The translations under genes were made by a program, and so were the position numbers. Shown here piece by piece: positions 1-8,718 of a stretch of 64,000 nt of DNA. The notes under the pieces are model-generated. The model saw only the letters and a program-made list of their open reading frames with translations. It did not search any database and had not been told where the DNA came from. Source of the stretch: Sphingomonas endophytica (GTDB taxonomy: Bacteria; Pseudomonadota; Alphaproteobacteria; Sphingomonadales; Sphingomonadaceae). The stretch covers positions 186,001 through 250,000 of the forward strand of contig NZ_JACIJN010000003.1 in the NCBI RefSeq assembly GCF_014199415.1, in the 5' to 3' direction. Position 1 is the stretch's first letter. Each line of letters begins with the position of its first letter.

Positions 1-2
1 CC

Positions 3-1922
3 GGCCAGCCGGTGCAAGTCGCGGCGATGACGATCGACGATGCGCCGCGCTTCGGCTGGCGCGGGTTGATGATCGACCCGGCGCGGCATTTCCTGCCGAT
101 GCCCGACCTGCGGCGGGTCGTCGACCAGATGGCGGCGGTGAAGCTCAACACGCTGCACCTGCACCTGACCGACGATCAGGGCTGGCGGTTCGAGGTGAAG
201 CGCTATCCCAAGCTGACCGAGACCGGCGCATGGCGCACCCCGCCCTCGACCGGCGGTCCCGCGCCGACGACGCGGGTCGGCGGTTTCTACACGCAGGACG
301 AATTGCGCGCGCTCGTCGCCTATGCCGGCGAACGCGGGATCACGATCGTCCCCGAGATCGACCTTCCCGGCCATGCCACCGCCCTGGTCGCGACCTATCC
401 CGAGCTGGGGATCCTCGGCGACCGTCCGCCGGTCGGCAACCGCTGGGGGATCGAGCCTTACCTGTTCAACCCGGGGCCGAAGGGCATCGCGTTCGTCAAG
501 GAAGTGCTCGACGAGCTGACCGATGTCTTCCCCGGCACCTACGTCCATCTCGGCGGCGACGAGGCGCTCAAGGACCAGTGGCAGCGCAGCCCGGTGGTGC
601 AGGCGCAGATCAAGGCGCTCGGCCTCAAGGACGAGGATGCGCTGCAAAGCTGGATGATCGACCAGTTCGGCACCTACCTCCAGAGCAAGGGCCGCCGGCT
701 GATCGGCTGGGACGAGATCCTCGAGGGCGGGCTGCCCGCCTCGGCATCGGTGATGTCGTGGCGCGGCGAGCAGGGCGCGGTCGCCGCCGCCAATCTGGGC
801 CATGACGTGGTGCTGTCGCCGGGGACGCCGCTGTACCTCGATCGCGTGCAGAGCAACCTGCCCACCGAGGTGCCGGGGCAGAATGTCGTCAGCTCGCTGG
901 TCGACGTCTACGCTTATGATCCGATGCCCGCCGGTATCCCCGCCGACCGTGCGCATCATGTGCTCGGCGCGCAGGGCAATGCGTGGAGCGAATATATGGT
1001 CACGCCCGCGGAGGTGGAGTTCCACCTGTTCCCGCGCGCGGCGGCAATCGCCGAGATCACCTGGTCGGCGAAGGACCGGCGCGACCTCGCCGGCTTCCTG
1101 CCGCGCGTGCAACGCCAGGCGGCGCGCTGGACGAACGGCGGCGTCACCGTCGCCGACAGCGCGTTCGCGGTCGACTTCGCCGTGACCGGCACGCGCGGGG
1201 CGGCGCTGCGCGCGAACCGCGTCCCGCTGACGCTCGCCACGCAGGCGGGATACGGTACGATCCGCTACACCACCGACGGCAGCGTGCCGACAGCGCGGTC
1301 GCGCGCCTATCGCGCGCCGCTGTCGCTGACACCGGGTGTGACGGTGCGCGCCGCCGCCTTCGACGCTGCCGGGCTGCCGACCGCCGCGGTGCGCCAGTTC
1401 GACACCGCGCGCGCCGCGCTGCTCCGGCGCGGCAGCAACGATCTTGCGCCGTGCGGGACCGGGCCGTTCGGGCTGCGTGTGCCGCTGACCCCGGACGCGC
1501 CTGAGGCGTCGCCGGCGTTCAACCTCAACCTGTTCAACACCTGCGCGGTCTATCCAGCCGCGCCGCTCGACGTCGCAGGCGGGTACCGGGTCGAGGTGGT
1601 GCGGCTGGCGCGCAACTGGGCGCTCGGGCATGACGGCGGCAAGCTACGCCAGCATTATGCGGTGTCGCCGCATGGCGAGTTGCTGGTCCAGTTCGGCTGT
1701 GCGGCGGCGACCAAAGCGCAGGACGCCGGCGACAAGACCGCAAAGCCGGTCGCGATCGGGGCGTTTCCGCTGCCCGATCCGGCCAGCGCGCCGCAACGCT
1801 TCACCTTCGAAGGCACGCTGCCGAAAACGACCGGGGATCAGGATATTTGTTTTCAGTTCACCTCGCCGGTCAGCGACCCGTATTACGCCGTCGCCAGCGT
1901 TCAGTTGACGGAGCGCCGTTGA
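3..1922 (+). CDS. Beta-N-acetylhexosaminidase, GH20 (5' partial)
   Basis: Exo-acting hexosaminidase that removes terminal beta-linked GlcNAc or GalNAc, presumably from glycoprotein glycans outside the cytoplasm. The reading frame is open to the window edge and already reads as the GWRGLMIDPARHF entry strand of the GH20 barrel, so the true start, the signal peptide and most of the N-terminal GH20b domain lie upstream; the GTG at 12 is not the start. The HLGGDE motif with the catalytic Asp-Glu pair is at bases 546-563. After the barrel, around bases 1230-1350, comes a chitobiase-type C-terminal Ig-like segment (IRYTTDG), then a tail of about 170 residues I do not recognise. The stop codon overlaps the next start by one base, so it belongs to the same glycosidase operon. 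Confidence 0.93.
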   Translation, partial: GQPVQVAAMTIDDAPRFGWRGLMIDPARHFLPMPDLRRVVDQMAAVKLNTLHLHLTDDQGWRFEVKRYPKLTETGAWRTPPSTGGPAPTTRVGGFYTQDELRALVAYAGERGITIVPEIDLPGHATALVATYPELGILGDRPPVGNRWGIEPYLFNPGPKGIAFVKEVLDELTDVFPGTYVHLGGDEALKDQWQRSPVVQAQIKALGLKDEDALQSWMIDQFGTYLQSKGRRLIGWDEILEGGLPASASVMSWRGEQGAVAAANLGHDVVLSPGTPLYLDRVQSNLPTEVPGQNVVSSLVDVYAYDPMPAGIPADRAHHVLGAQGNAWSEYMVTPAEVEFHLFPRAAAIAEITWSAKDRRDLAGFLPRVQRQAARWTNGGVTVADSAFAVDFAVTGTRGAALRANRVPLTLATQAGYGTIRYTTDGSVPTARSRAYRAPLSLTPGVTVRAAAFDAAGLPTAAVRQFDTARAALLRRGSNDLAPCGTGPFGLRVPLTPDAPEASPAFNLNLFNTCAVYPAAPLDVAGGYRVEVVRLARNWALGHDGGKLRQHYAVSPHGELLVQFGCAAATKAQDAGDKTAKPVAIGAFPLPDPASAPQRFTFEGTLPKTTGDQDICFQFTSPVSDPYYAVASVQLTERR

Positions 1923-4507
1923 TGCGGTGGCTGGCCGTGCCGTTGCTGCTCGCCTCGACGGCGGCGGTGGCGGCACCGAAGACGGTGACCCCGCTCGATC
2001 AGGATTGGCAGGTCCGCATCGACCCGCAGGATGTCGCTGCGGCCAAGGCGCATCCGCGCGCCGCCAGATGGTTCGCGGCGACGGTGCCCGGCAGCGTGCA
2101 ACAGGCGCTGATCGCGACCCGGCAGGTGCCCGATCCGTTCAAGGGCACCAACGAGGCGGCGATCCAATGGGCCGGGCTGACCGGCTGGCAATTTCAGCGC
2201 ACGCTCCGGCTGACCGCGGCGCAACTCGCGCGCGACCATCTCGACCTCGTCTTCGACGCGCTCGACACCTTCGCGACCGTTGCGGTCAACGGACAGCAAG
2301 TGCTGACCACCGACAACGCGCACCGCCAATGGCGCGTCGACGCCAGGCGCTGGCTTGAGGCCGGCGACAACACGATCACCCTCACCTTCGCGTCGCCGAT
2401 CAGGACGATGCAGCCGAAGGTGCTGGCCGATCCGCACCCGCTGCCCGGCGAGTACGATTCCGCGTTCGGCGACGAGCCGAAGGGAAAGCAAACATCGCCC
2501 TACATCCGCAAACCCAAATATGACTGGAGCTGGGACTGGGGCCCCCGCATCGTCAACATCGGACCCACTCAGGCGATGCGTCTGGAAGCGTGGGACGACG
2601 CCCGGCTGGAGCGGATGCTGGTTCGGCAGGTCGCCCTGAACGATGCCGAAGCCCGCCTGGGCGCAAACTTCGCCATCTTCGCCGATCGCGCCGGCCCGGC
2701 GCTCGTCCGCGCGACGGTCACCGGCCCGGACGGCAAGATCGTCACCGCCGAACAGCAGGTCACGCTGGCGGCGGGCAACAATCACGTCACCGTGCCGCTG
2801 ACGATCGCGCAGCCGCAGCGCTGGCAGCCGGTCGGCTATGGCGCGCAACCGCTCTACCGAGTGGCGGGCGCGCTTGTCGAAGGCGGCGTGGAGAGCGATC
2901 GCGCCGAACGCCGCATCGGGCTGCGCACGGTCGAGCTGATCCGCGGTGACGGTGCCTTCGGGTTCAAGGTCAACGGCACGCCGATCTTCGCCAAGGGCGC
3001 GAACCTGATTCCGTTCGACAACTTCCCCGCGCGCGTCACGGCCGCGAAGATGCACGGGCTGCTGGCCGATGCGAAGTCGGCCAATATGAACATGATCCGC
3101 ATCTGGGGCGGCGGTTACTACCTGCCCGATGCGTTCTTCGACGCGGCCGACGAACTCGGGCTGATGATCTGGTCGGACTTCATGTTCGGCGGCGCGGTAA
3201 CCCCGCCCGACGCGGCGTTCCGCGAGAATGTCCGCATCGAGGCCGAGCAACAGGTCGCGCGCGTCGCCGGTCACCCGTCGATCGTGCTGTGGGCGGGCGG
3301 CAACGAGGTGCTGTCGGGCTGGGAAAACTGGTCCGATCGCAAGGCGTTCAAGAAAGCGGTCGGCGCGGACGAGCAGGAGCGGATCGGCACCGGCATGGCG
3401 GTGCTGTTCGACCGCGTGCTGCGGCAGGCGGTGCGCGACTTCGATCCGGCGGTGCCGTACTGGCCCGGTTCACCCTCGACCGACTACGAAGGCCCGGTGG
3501 ATACCGATGCCGCGGGCGACCGCCATTTCTGGGATGTGTGGTCCGGGTCGAAGCCGGTCGCCAACTACCTGAACAGCTGCCCGCGCTTCATGTCGGAATT
3601 CGGCTTTCAGGCGATGCCCGACCTTGCGACGATCAAGGGTTTTTCGGGGACGCTGAACGTATCCCCCACCGATCCGGTCATGAAGGCGCATCAGAAGTTT
3701 TTGGCCGGCGAGGGCAACGACCGGCTGCTGTTCTACATCCGCGAGCGGCTCGGCGAGCCCAAGGGTCTGGCGGATTACGTGTACCTAAGCCAAGTCAATC
3801 AGGCGCAGGCGATCGAGCTGGCGGCGCTGCATCATCGCGCCTGCCGCCCGGTGACGATGGGCTCGCTCTACTGGCAGCTGAATGATACGTGGCCCGCTAT
3901 CTCGTGGTCGAGCATCGACTATGACGGGCGCTGGAAGCTGCTCCACTATGCCGCACGGCGCTTCTTCGCGGATCAGGTCATCGTCACCGAGCATCAGGAC
4001 GCCGCGACCCGCGTCGCGCTCGTCTCCGACGCGACGACGCCGATCGCGGCGCGCTGGCGAGTGCGCGGCTATGCGATGGACGGGCGGATGCTGGGTGAAC
4101 AGGGCGGCGACGTGACGCTCGCCCCGCTCGCCGCCGCCGAGATCGCGTCGGTGTCGGACGCCATGCTGTTCGGCACGGTCGCCGCTGCGGACAGCTATGG
4201 CGTCGCCGAACTCTTTGCCGGCGACCGGTTGCTGCATCGCCGCCTCGTCGAGCGCGCGCTGCCGAAGGACATCCACTGGCCCGATCCGGGGCTGTCGGCA
4301 CGCTGGGACGGGCGGACGGTGACGATCACCGCCACGCGGCTCGCGCGCGCGGTGATGCTCGATTTCGGCGCGACGCCGGCGCAGCCGTCCGACGACGGCT
4401 TCGACCTGTCGCCCGGCGAAAGCCGGACCATTCGCGTGGAATCGACCGCCACGCCCGCACAATTGACGCGCGCGCTGACGCTGCGCTCGCTGGGAGGACG
4501 CCCATGA
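1922..4507 (+). CDS. Exported beta-mannosidase, GH2
   Basis: Predicted to hydrolyse terminal beta-1,4-linked mannose, such as the Man-beta-1,4-GlcNAc core of N-glycans or manno-oligosaccharides. The 861-residue protein begins with a short signal peptide (MRWLAVPLLLASTAAVAA), followed by the GH2 jelly-roll domain, Ig-like domain and TIM barrel. In the barrel, the GGNEV acid/base Glu is about residue 462 and the SEFGFQ nucleophile Glu about 559. YDWSWDWGPR and IRIWGGGYY are typical of beta-mannosidases rather than beta-galactosidases. ATG 1922 is chosen because it overlaps the preceding TGA by one base and opens the signal peptide; the frame extends upstream without one. The gene overlaps the following GH3 start by four bases (ATGA). 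Exact substrate is inferred from family and neighbours. Confidence 0.93.
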   Translation: MRWLAVPLLLASTAAVAAPKTVTPLDQDWQVRIDPQDVAAAKAHPRAARWFAATVPGSVQQALIATRQVPDPFKGTNEAAIQWAGLTGWQFQRTLRLTAAQLARDHLDLVFDALDTFATVAVNGQQVLTTDNAHRQWRVDARRWLEAGDNTITLTFASPIRTMQPKVLADPHPLPGEYDSAFGDEPKGKQTSPYIRKPKYDWSWDWGPRIVNIGPTQAMRLEAWDDARLERMLVRQVALNDAEARLGANFAIFADRAGPALVRATVTGPDGKIVTAEQQVTLAAGNNHVTVPLTIAQPQRWQPVGYGAQPLYRVAGALVEGGVESDRAERRIGLRTVELIRGDGAFGFKVNGTPIFAKGANLIPFDNFPARVTAAKMHGLLADAKSANMNMIRIWGGGYYLPDAFFDAADELGLMIWSDFMFGGAVTPPDAAFRENVRIEAEQQVARVAGHPSIVLWAGGNEVLSGWENWSDRKAFKKAVGADEQERIGTGMAVLFDRVLRQAVRDFDPAVPYWPGSPSTDYEGPVDTDAAGDRHFWDVWSGSKPVANYLNSCPRFMSEFGFQAMPDLATIKGFSGTLNVSPTDPVMKAHQKFLAGEGNDRLLFYIRERLGEPKGLADYVYLSQVNQAQAIELAALHHRACRPVTMGSLYWQLNDTWPAISWSSIDYDGRWKLLHYAARRFFADQVIVTEHQDAATRVALVSDATTPIAARWRVRGYAMDGRMLGEQGGDVTLAPLAAAEIASVSDAMLFGTVAAADSYGVAELFAGDRLLHRRLVERALPKDIHWPDPGLSARWDGRTVTITATRLARAVMLDFGATPAQPSDDGFDLSPGESRTIRVESTATPAQLTRALTLRSLGGRP

Positions 4508-7026
4508 TCTGGCTGCTATTGGCGAGTGCCGCCGCCGACCCTGTCGCGACGACGATCGCGACGATGACGATCGAGGAAAAGGCCGCGCAGTTGCAAAGCA
4601 CCGCGCCCGCCGACGCCAAGGCCGGGCTGCCCGCCTATGACTGGTGGAACGAGGGGCTGCACGGGCTCGCGCGCAACGGCCATGCGACCGTCTTCCCGCA
4701 GGCGATCGGGATGGCGGCGACCTGGGACACCGCGCTGGTCCACAGCATCGGCGATGTCGTCGCCACCGAGGCGCGCGCCAAGTTCAACGCGCAACCCGTG
4801 GGCGCGAACCGCCGCATCTACGAAGGGCTGACGATCTGGTCGCCCAACATCAACATCTTCCGCGATCCGCGCTGGGGCCGCGGGCAGGAAACCTATGGCG
4901 AGGACCCGTATCTCACCGGCAAGCTGGGGGTGGCGTTCGTCACCGGGCTGCAAGGGCCGGACCCGCTCCACCCCAAAGTGATCGCCACGCCCAAGCATCT
5001 CGCGGTGCACAGCGGCCCCGAGGCCGGCCGCGACGGCTTCGACGTCGACCCCAGCCCGCAGGATCTCGAGGCCACCTATCTCCCGGCGTTCCGCATGGCG
5101 GTGACCGAGGGCAAGGCGCAGTCGCTGATGTGCGCGTATAATTCGATCCACGGCACCCCGGCGTGCGCGTCGGGCACCTTGCTCAACGATCGCGTGCGGC
5201 GCGACTGGGGGTTCACGGGCTTCACCGTGTCCGACTGCGACGCGGTCGCGAACATCCACATGTTCCACCATTACCGGCTCGACGCCGCCGCGGCGGCAGC
5301 GGCGGCGGTCAAGGGCGGGAACGACCTGAATTGCGGCAATACCTATTCGGCGCTTCCGCAGGCGGTCGCGCGCGGTCTGGTCAGCGTGGCCGAGGTCGAC
5401 ACCGCGCTCCACCGCTCGCTCGATGCGCGTCGCCGGCTCGGGATCGCCTTCGGCGCGACCAGTCCCTGGGCGTCGATCAAGCCCGATGCGGTCAACACCG
5501 CCGCCGATCGCGCGCTCGCGCTGGACGCGGCGCGCAAGGCAATCGTGCTGCTTCAGAACAACGGCCAGCGGCTGCCGCTCGCGCCGACCACGAAGCTGGC
5601 GGTGATCGGCGCGAACGCCGACGATCTCGGCGTGTTGCAGGGCAATTATCACGGCACCGCCGTCCAGCCGGTCACGCCCCTCGCCGGCTTGCGCCAGCGC
5701 TTTGCGAACGTGGTCTATGCGCAGGGCTCGGTGCTCGCCGACGGCGCGCCGGTCGTGCTCCCGGAAACCGCGCTCAAGGACCTGGCCGCCAGCTACAGCG
5801 TCGCGGGACGCGAGGTGCTGAAGCGCGCCGAGCGCCACATCGACCTCGACTTGACGCGCGTACCGCCCGCCCCCGGCCTGCCGGTGCAGGGCTATGTCGC
5901 GCGCTGGACCGGGACGCTGACCCCGCCGGGGCCGGGTGCGTACCGGCTGATGCTCGATCAGGCGCAATGCTGGAAGGATTGCAAGACCCACGACACCGCC
6001 ACGCTGTCGGTCGGCGGGCGCGTGCTCCACGACGGCGCGATCGCCAAGGGCCGCGTCGAGATCACGTGGGACAGCGACGGCCGGCCGCAGCCGTTCGACC
6101 TGACGCTCAACCACAGCAGCCCCGACGAGACGTTCCGCCTGCTGTGGCTTCCGCCCGAGGAACCGATGATCGCCGAGGCGGTCAAGGCGGCGCATGCATC
6201 CGACGTCGTGGTGATGGTCGGCGGCCTGTCTCCCGATCTGGAAGGCGAGGCGTTGCAGGTGCAGGTGCCCGGCTTCATCGGCGGCGACCGCAGCGACATC
6301 GCGCTGCCGTTCGCGCAGCAACGCCTGCTGGCCGCGCTGAAGGCGACCGGCAAGCCGATCGTGCTGGTGCTGGCGAGCGGCAGCGCGGTGGCGGTCGACC
6401 CGAAGGCGGCCGATGCGGTGCTGGCGCTGTGGTATCCGGGCGAGGCCGGCGGCACCGCGCTCGCCGACGTGCTGACCGGCGCCACCAACCCGTCGGGGCG
6501 CTTGCCGGTGACCTTCTACAAGGCGACCACCGACCTGCCTGCCTTTGTCGATTACGGCATGAAGGAGCGCACGTACCGTTACTTCACCGGCACGCCCTTG
6601 TGGGGGTTCGGGCACGGCCTGTCCTACACCGCTTATGGCTATGACCGGGTCGCCGGCGCGGCGAGCGTCGCCGGCGGGCAGCCGCTGACCGTCTCCGCGC
6701 GCGTCACCAACAGCGGACGGCGCGACGGCGAGGAAGTGGTGCAGGCCTATCTCGTCCCGCCCAAGGTGGCGAGCGGCGGGATGACCGCGCCGGTGCTGCA
6801 ACGCCAGCTGGTCGGTTTCCAGCGTGTCCCGTTGCGCGCGGGCAAGAGCGCCACCGCGCGCTTCACGATCGATCCGCGAATGATGAGCGTCGTCGAGCGT
6901 GACGGGCGGCGGCATATCATGCCCGGCGCCTATCGCCTGTGGGTCGGCGGCGGCCAGCCGGACAGCGCCGCGGGTGCGTGGGCCGACTTCACGGTGACTG
7001 GCGCCGACGTGGACCTGCCGAAGTGA
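4504..7026 (+). CDS. GH3 beta-xylosidase/beta-glucosidase with PA14 insert
   Basis: An 840-residue GH3 enzyme. The DWWNEGLHG segment near residue 45 resembles the xylosidase-like branch of GH3. The nucleophile Asp is about residue 244 in FTVSDCDAV. A PA14-like insert (about 450-560, with RWTGTLTPPGPG) interrupts the second domain, as in many bacterial GH3 enzymes, and a fibronectin-III-like domain follows the GYDR segment. The N-terminus is short and hydrophobic (MIWLLLASAAA), compatible with export. It lies inside a run of N-glycan-acting families. In Xanthomonas a GH3 enzyme of a comparable N-glycan cluster has been reported, as I recall, to remove core beta-1,2-xylose of plant glycans, so that is a plausible role here; plain beta-glucosidase or xylosidase activity remains possible. 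Confidence 0.88.
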   Translation: MIWLLLASAAADPVATTIATMTIEEKAAQLQSTAPADAKAGLPAYDWWNEGLHGLARNGHATVFPQAIGMAATWDTALVHSIGDVVATEARAKFNAQPVGANRRIYEGLTIWSPNINIFRDPRWGRGQETYGEDPYLTGKLGVAFVTGLQGPDPLHPKVIATPKHLAVHSGPEAGRDGFDVDPSPQDLEATYLPAFRMAVTEGKAQSLMCAYNSIHGTPACASGTLLNDRVRRDWGFTGFTVSDCDAVANIHMFHHYRLDAAAAAAAAVKGGNDLNCGNTYSALPQAVARGLVSVAEVDTALHRSLDARRRLGIAFGATSPWASIKPDAVNTAADRALALDAARKAIVLLQNNGQRLPLAPTTKLAVIGANADDLGVLQGNYHGTAVQPVTPLAGLRQRFANVVYAQGSVLADGAPVVLPETALKDLAASYSVAGREVLKRAERHIDLDLTRVPPAPGLPVQGYVARWTGTLTPPGPGAYRLMLDQAQCWKDCKTHDTATLSVGGRVLHDGAIAKGRVEITWDSDGRPQPFDLTLNHSSPDETFRLLWLPPEEPMIAEAVKAAHASDVVVMVGGLSPDLEGEALQVQVPGFIGGDRSDIALPFAQQRLLAALKATGKPIVLVLASGSAVAVDPKAADAVLALWYPGEAGGTALADVLTGATNPSGRLPVTFYKATTDLPAFVDYGMKERTYRYFTGTPLWGFGHGLSYTAYGYDRVAGAASVAGGQPLTVSARVTNSGRRDGEEVVQAYLVPPKVASGGMTAPVLQRQLVGFQRVPLRAGKSATARFTIDPRMMSVVERDGRRHIMPGAYRLWVGGGQPDSAAGAWADFTVTGADVDLPK

Positions 7027-7052
7027 TCGTCCCCTTCGCCTTGCCCCTCCCC

Positions 7053-7160
7053 CATCATCCCGGCGAAGGCCGGGGTCCGGCTGGGAAGATCGTCGTGACG
7101 AGGCGCCGCACGGCATCATCAGCGCTCCGTCACTGGACCCCGGCCTTCGCCGGGGTGACG
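7053..7160. repeat. Palindromic intergenic repeat, CCCGGCGAAGGCCGGG type
   Basis: Left arm CATCCCGGCGAAGGCCGGGG near 7053 and its near-perfect inverted copy ending CCTTCGCCGGGGTGACG at 7160 flank about 65 bases of unrelated DNA. It lies just after the GH3 stop, so it could fold as a 3' end hairpin. Fragments of the same word occur near 24170. Confidence 0.75.
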
Positions 7161-7195
7161 GCGGTGGGTGCGGTGACGTTCCGCCTCCCCTCCTC

Positions 7196-7273
7196 CGTCG
7201 TTGCGAGCGCAGCGAAGCAATCCAGAGCGTCGCGCGCTGGACCCTGGATTGCTTCGCTGTGCTCGCAATGACG
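7196..7273. repeat. Dispersed hairpin repeat, family A (AGCGAAGCAATCCAG)
   Basis: A 78-bp inverted repeat: TTGCGAGCGCAGCGAAGCAA at the left, and TTGCTTCGCTGTGCTCGCAA at the right, separated by a variable centre. Related copies are at 33548-33624, 46816-46892 and 63268-63344. It ends about 20 bases before the GH125 start and may carry part of that gene's leader. Confidence 0.9.
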
Positions 7274-7293
7274 ATGCACGCAAGGACTATCGC

Positions 7294-8718
7294 ATGACCC
7301 CCACCCGCCGCCATTTCCTCGCCGGCAGCGCCGCGCTCGCCGCGACCCCCGCCTTCGCCGCCGCGCCGGACTTCGCCAGCAAGCGCCCCGCGCCCGCCGA
7401 CCGCCGCTTCACCTCGCCCGCGGTCGAGCGCGAGCTGGCGCGCGTCTCGAAGCAGATCGCCGATCCGAAGCTGCGCTGGATGTTCGTAAATTGCTATCCG
7501 AACACGCTCGACACCACCGTGAAGATGGGCAACGTCGACGGCCGGCCCGACGCCTTCGTCATCACCGGCGACATCAATGCGCTGTGGCTGCGTGACAGTT
7601 CGGCGCAGGTCACGCCCTACCTGCATCTGGTCAAGGACGATCCGAAGCTCGGCGAGCTGTTCCGCGGCCTGATCGCGCGACAGGCGCGCTCGATCCTGAT
7701 CGATCCCTATGCCAACGCCTTCATGCAGGATCCGTCGGCGAAGACCGATTTGTCGTGGTCGCTCAAGGATCAGACCGAGATGAAGCCCGGCGTCGCGGAG
7801 CGGAAGTGGGAGATCGACTCGCTCTGCTATCCGATGCGGCTGGCGCATGGTTACTGGCAGGCGACGCGCGACCCGCGTCCGTTCGACGGGACGTGGGCCG
7901 CGGCGGCGCGCGCGAGCGTCCGCACCTTCCGCGAGCAGCAGCGCAAGGACGGACGCGGGCCGTACAGTTTCCTGCGCACCTCGAACCGCAACACCGAGAT
8001 GATGCCGCTGGAAGGCTGGGGCAATCCGGTGCGGCCGGTGGGGTTGATCGTGTCGGGCTTCCGCCCGTCCGATGACGCCTGCCAATATCCGTTCCTGATC
8101 CCGTCGAACCTGTTCGCGGTCACCGCGCTGCGCGAGATGGCGCGCGTCGCCAGCGAGGCCGCGCACGACGATGCGCTCGCCAGCGACGCCACCGCGCTCG
8201 CCGCCGAGGTGGAGGCCGCGCTGAAGCAATGGGGCACGATGCGGCTGCGCGACGGGCGTGAGGTGTGGGCGTTCGAGGTCGACGGCTTCGGCAACGCCTT
8301 GTTCATGGACGATGCCAATGTCCCGTCGCTGTCGGGGCTCAGCTATCTCGGCTGCGTCGCGCCCAACGACGCCTTGTGGCGGCGGACCGAGGCGGCGGCG
8401 TGGAGCGAGGCCAATCCCTATTTCTTCCGCGGTCCGGCGGGCGAAGGGATCGGCGGGCCGCACGTCGGGCTGGGGCAGATCTGGCCGATGTCGCTGATCG
8501 TCCGCGCGCTCTCCACCACTGACGCGGCCACGATCCGCACCTGCTTGAAGACCCTGCGCGACACCGATGCGGGCACCGGCTTCATGCACGAGACGTTCGA
8601 CATGAACGATCCGACCAAATGGACGCGCCACTGGTTCGCCTGGGCGAACGGCCTGTTCGGCGAACTGATCGTGCGGCTCGCGCGTACGAACCCTGCGATC
8701 CTCAAGGAAGCCCTGTAA
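7294..8718 (+). CDS. Exo-alpha-1,6-mannosidase, GH125 (Tat-exported)
   Basis: A 474-residue member of GH125 (the former DUF1237), a family of inverting exo-alpha-1,6-mannosidases that act on branched mannose cores of N-glycans. Family hallmarks are TGDINALWLRDS near the N-terminus, GLIVSGFRPSDDACQYPF containing the likely acid Asp, and GFMHETFD containing the likely base Glu. The N-terminus MTPTRRHFLAGSAALAA is a twin-arginine signal, which decides the ATG at 7294; the frame stays open upstream through the hairpin repeat, but that stretch is not protein-like. The stop overlaps the GH92 start by one base, so the two mannosidases are translationally coupled. Confidence 0.93.
   Translation: MTPTRRHFLAGSAALAATPAFAAAPDFASKRPAPADRRFTSPAVERELARVSKQIADPKLRWMFVNCYPNTLDTTVKMGNVDGRPDAFVITGDINALWLRDSSAQVTPYLHLVKDDPKLGELFRGLIARQARSILIDPYANAFMQDPSAKTDLSWSLKDQTEMKPGVAERKWEIDSLCYPMRLAHGYWQATRDPRPFDGTWAAAARASVRTFREQQRKDGRGPYSFLRTSNRNTEMMPLEGWGNPVRPVGLIVSGFRPSDDACQYPFLIPSNLFAVTALREMARVASEAAHDDALASDATALAAEVEAALKQWGTMRLRDGREVWAFEVDGFGNALFMDDANVPSLSGLSYLGCVAPNDALWRRTEAAAWSEANPYFFRGPAGEGIGGPHVGLGQIWPMSLIVRALSTTDAATIRTCLKTLRDTDAGTGFMHETFDMNDPTKWTRHWFAWANGLFGELIVRLARTNPAILKEAL

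Noticed and set aside
12..14. GTG as the start of the GH20 gene
   Set aside because: Residues upstream in the same frame already belong to the GH20 fold, so the gene starts outside the window.
4516..8631. Very long open frame on the minus strand across the GH3 and GH125 genes
   Set aside because: The plus-strand genes match known families throughout. The opposite frame is Arg/His/Gly-rich and stays open only because of the GC-rich third codon positions.
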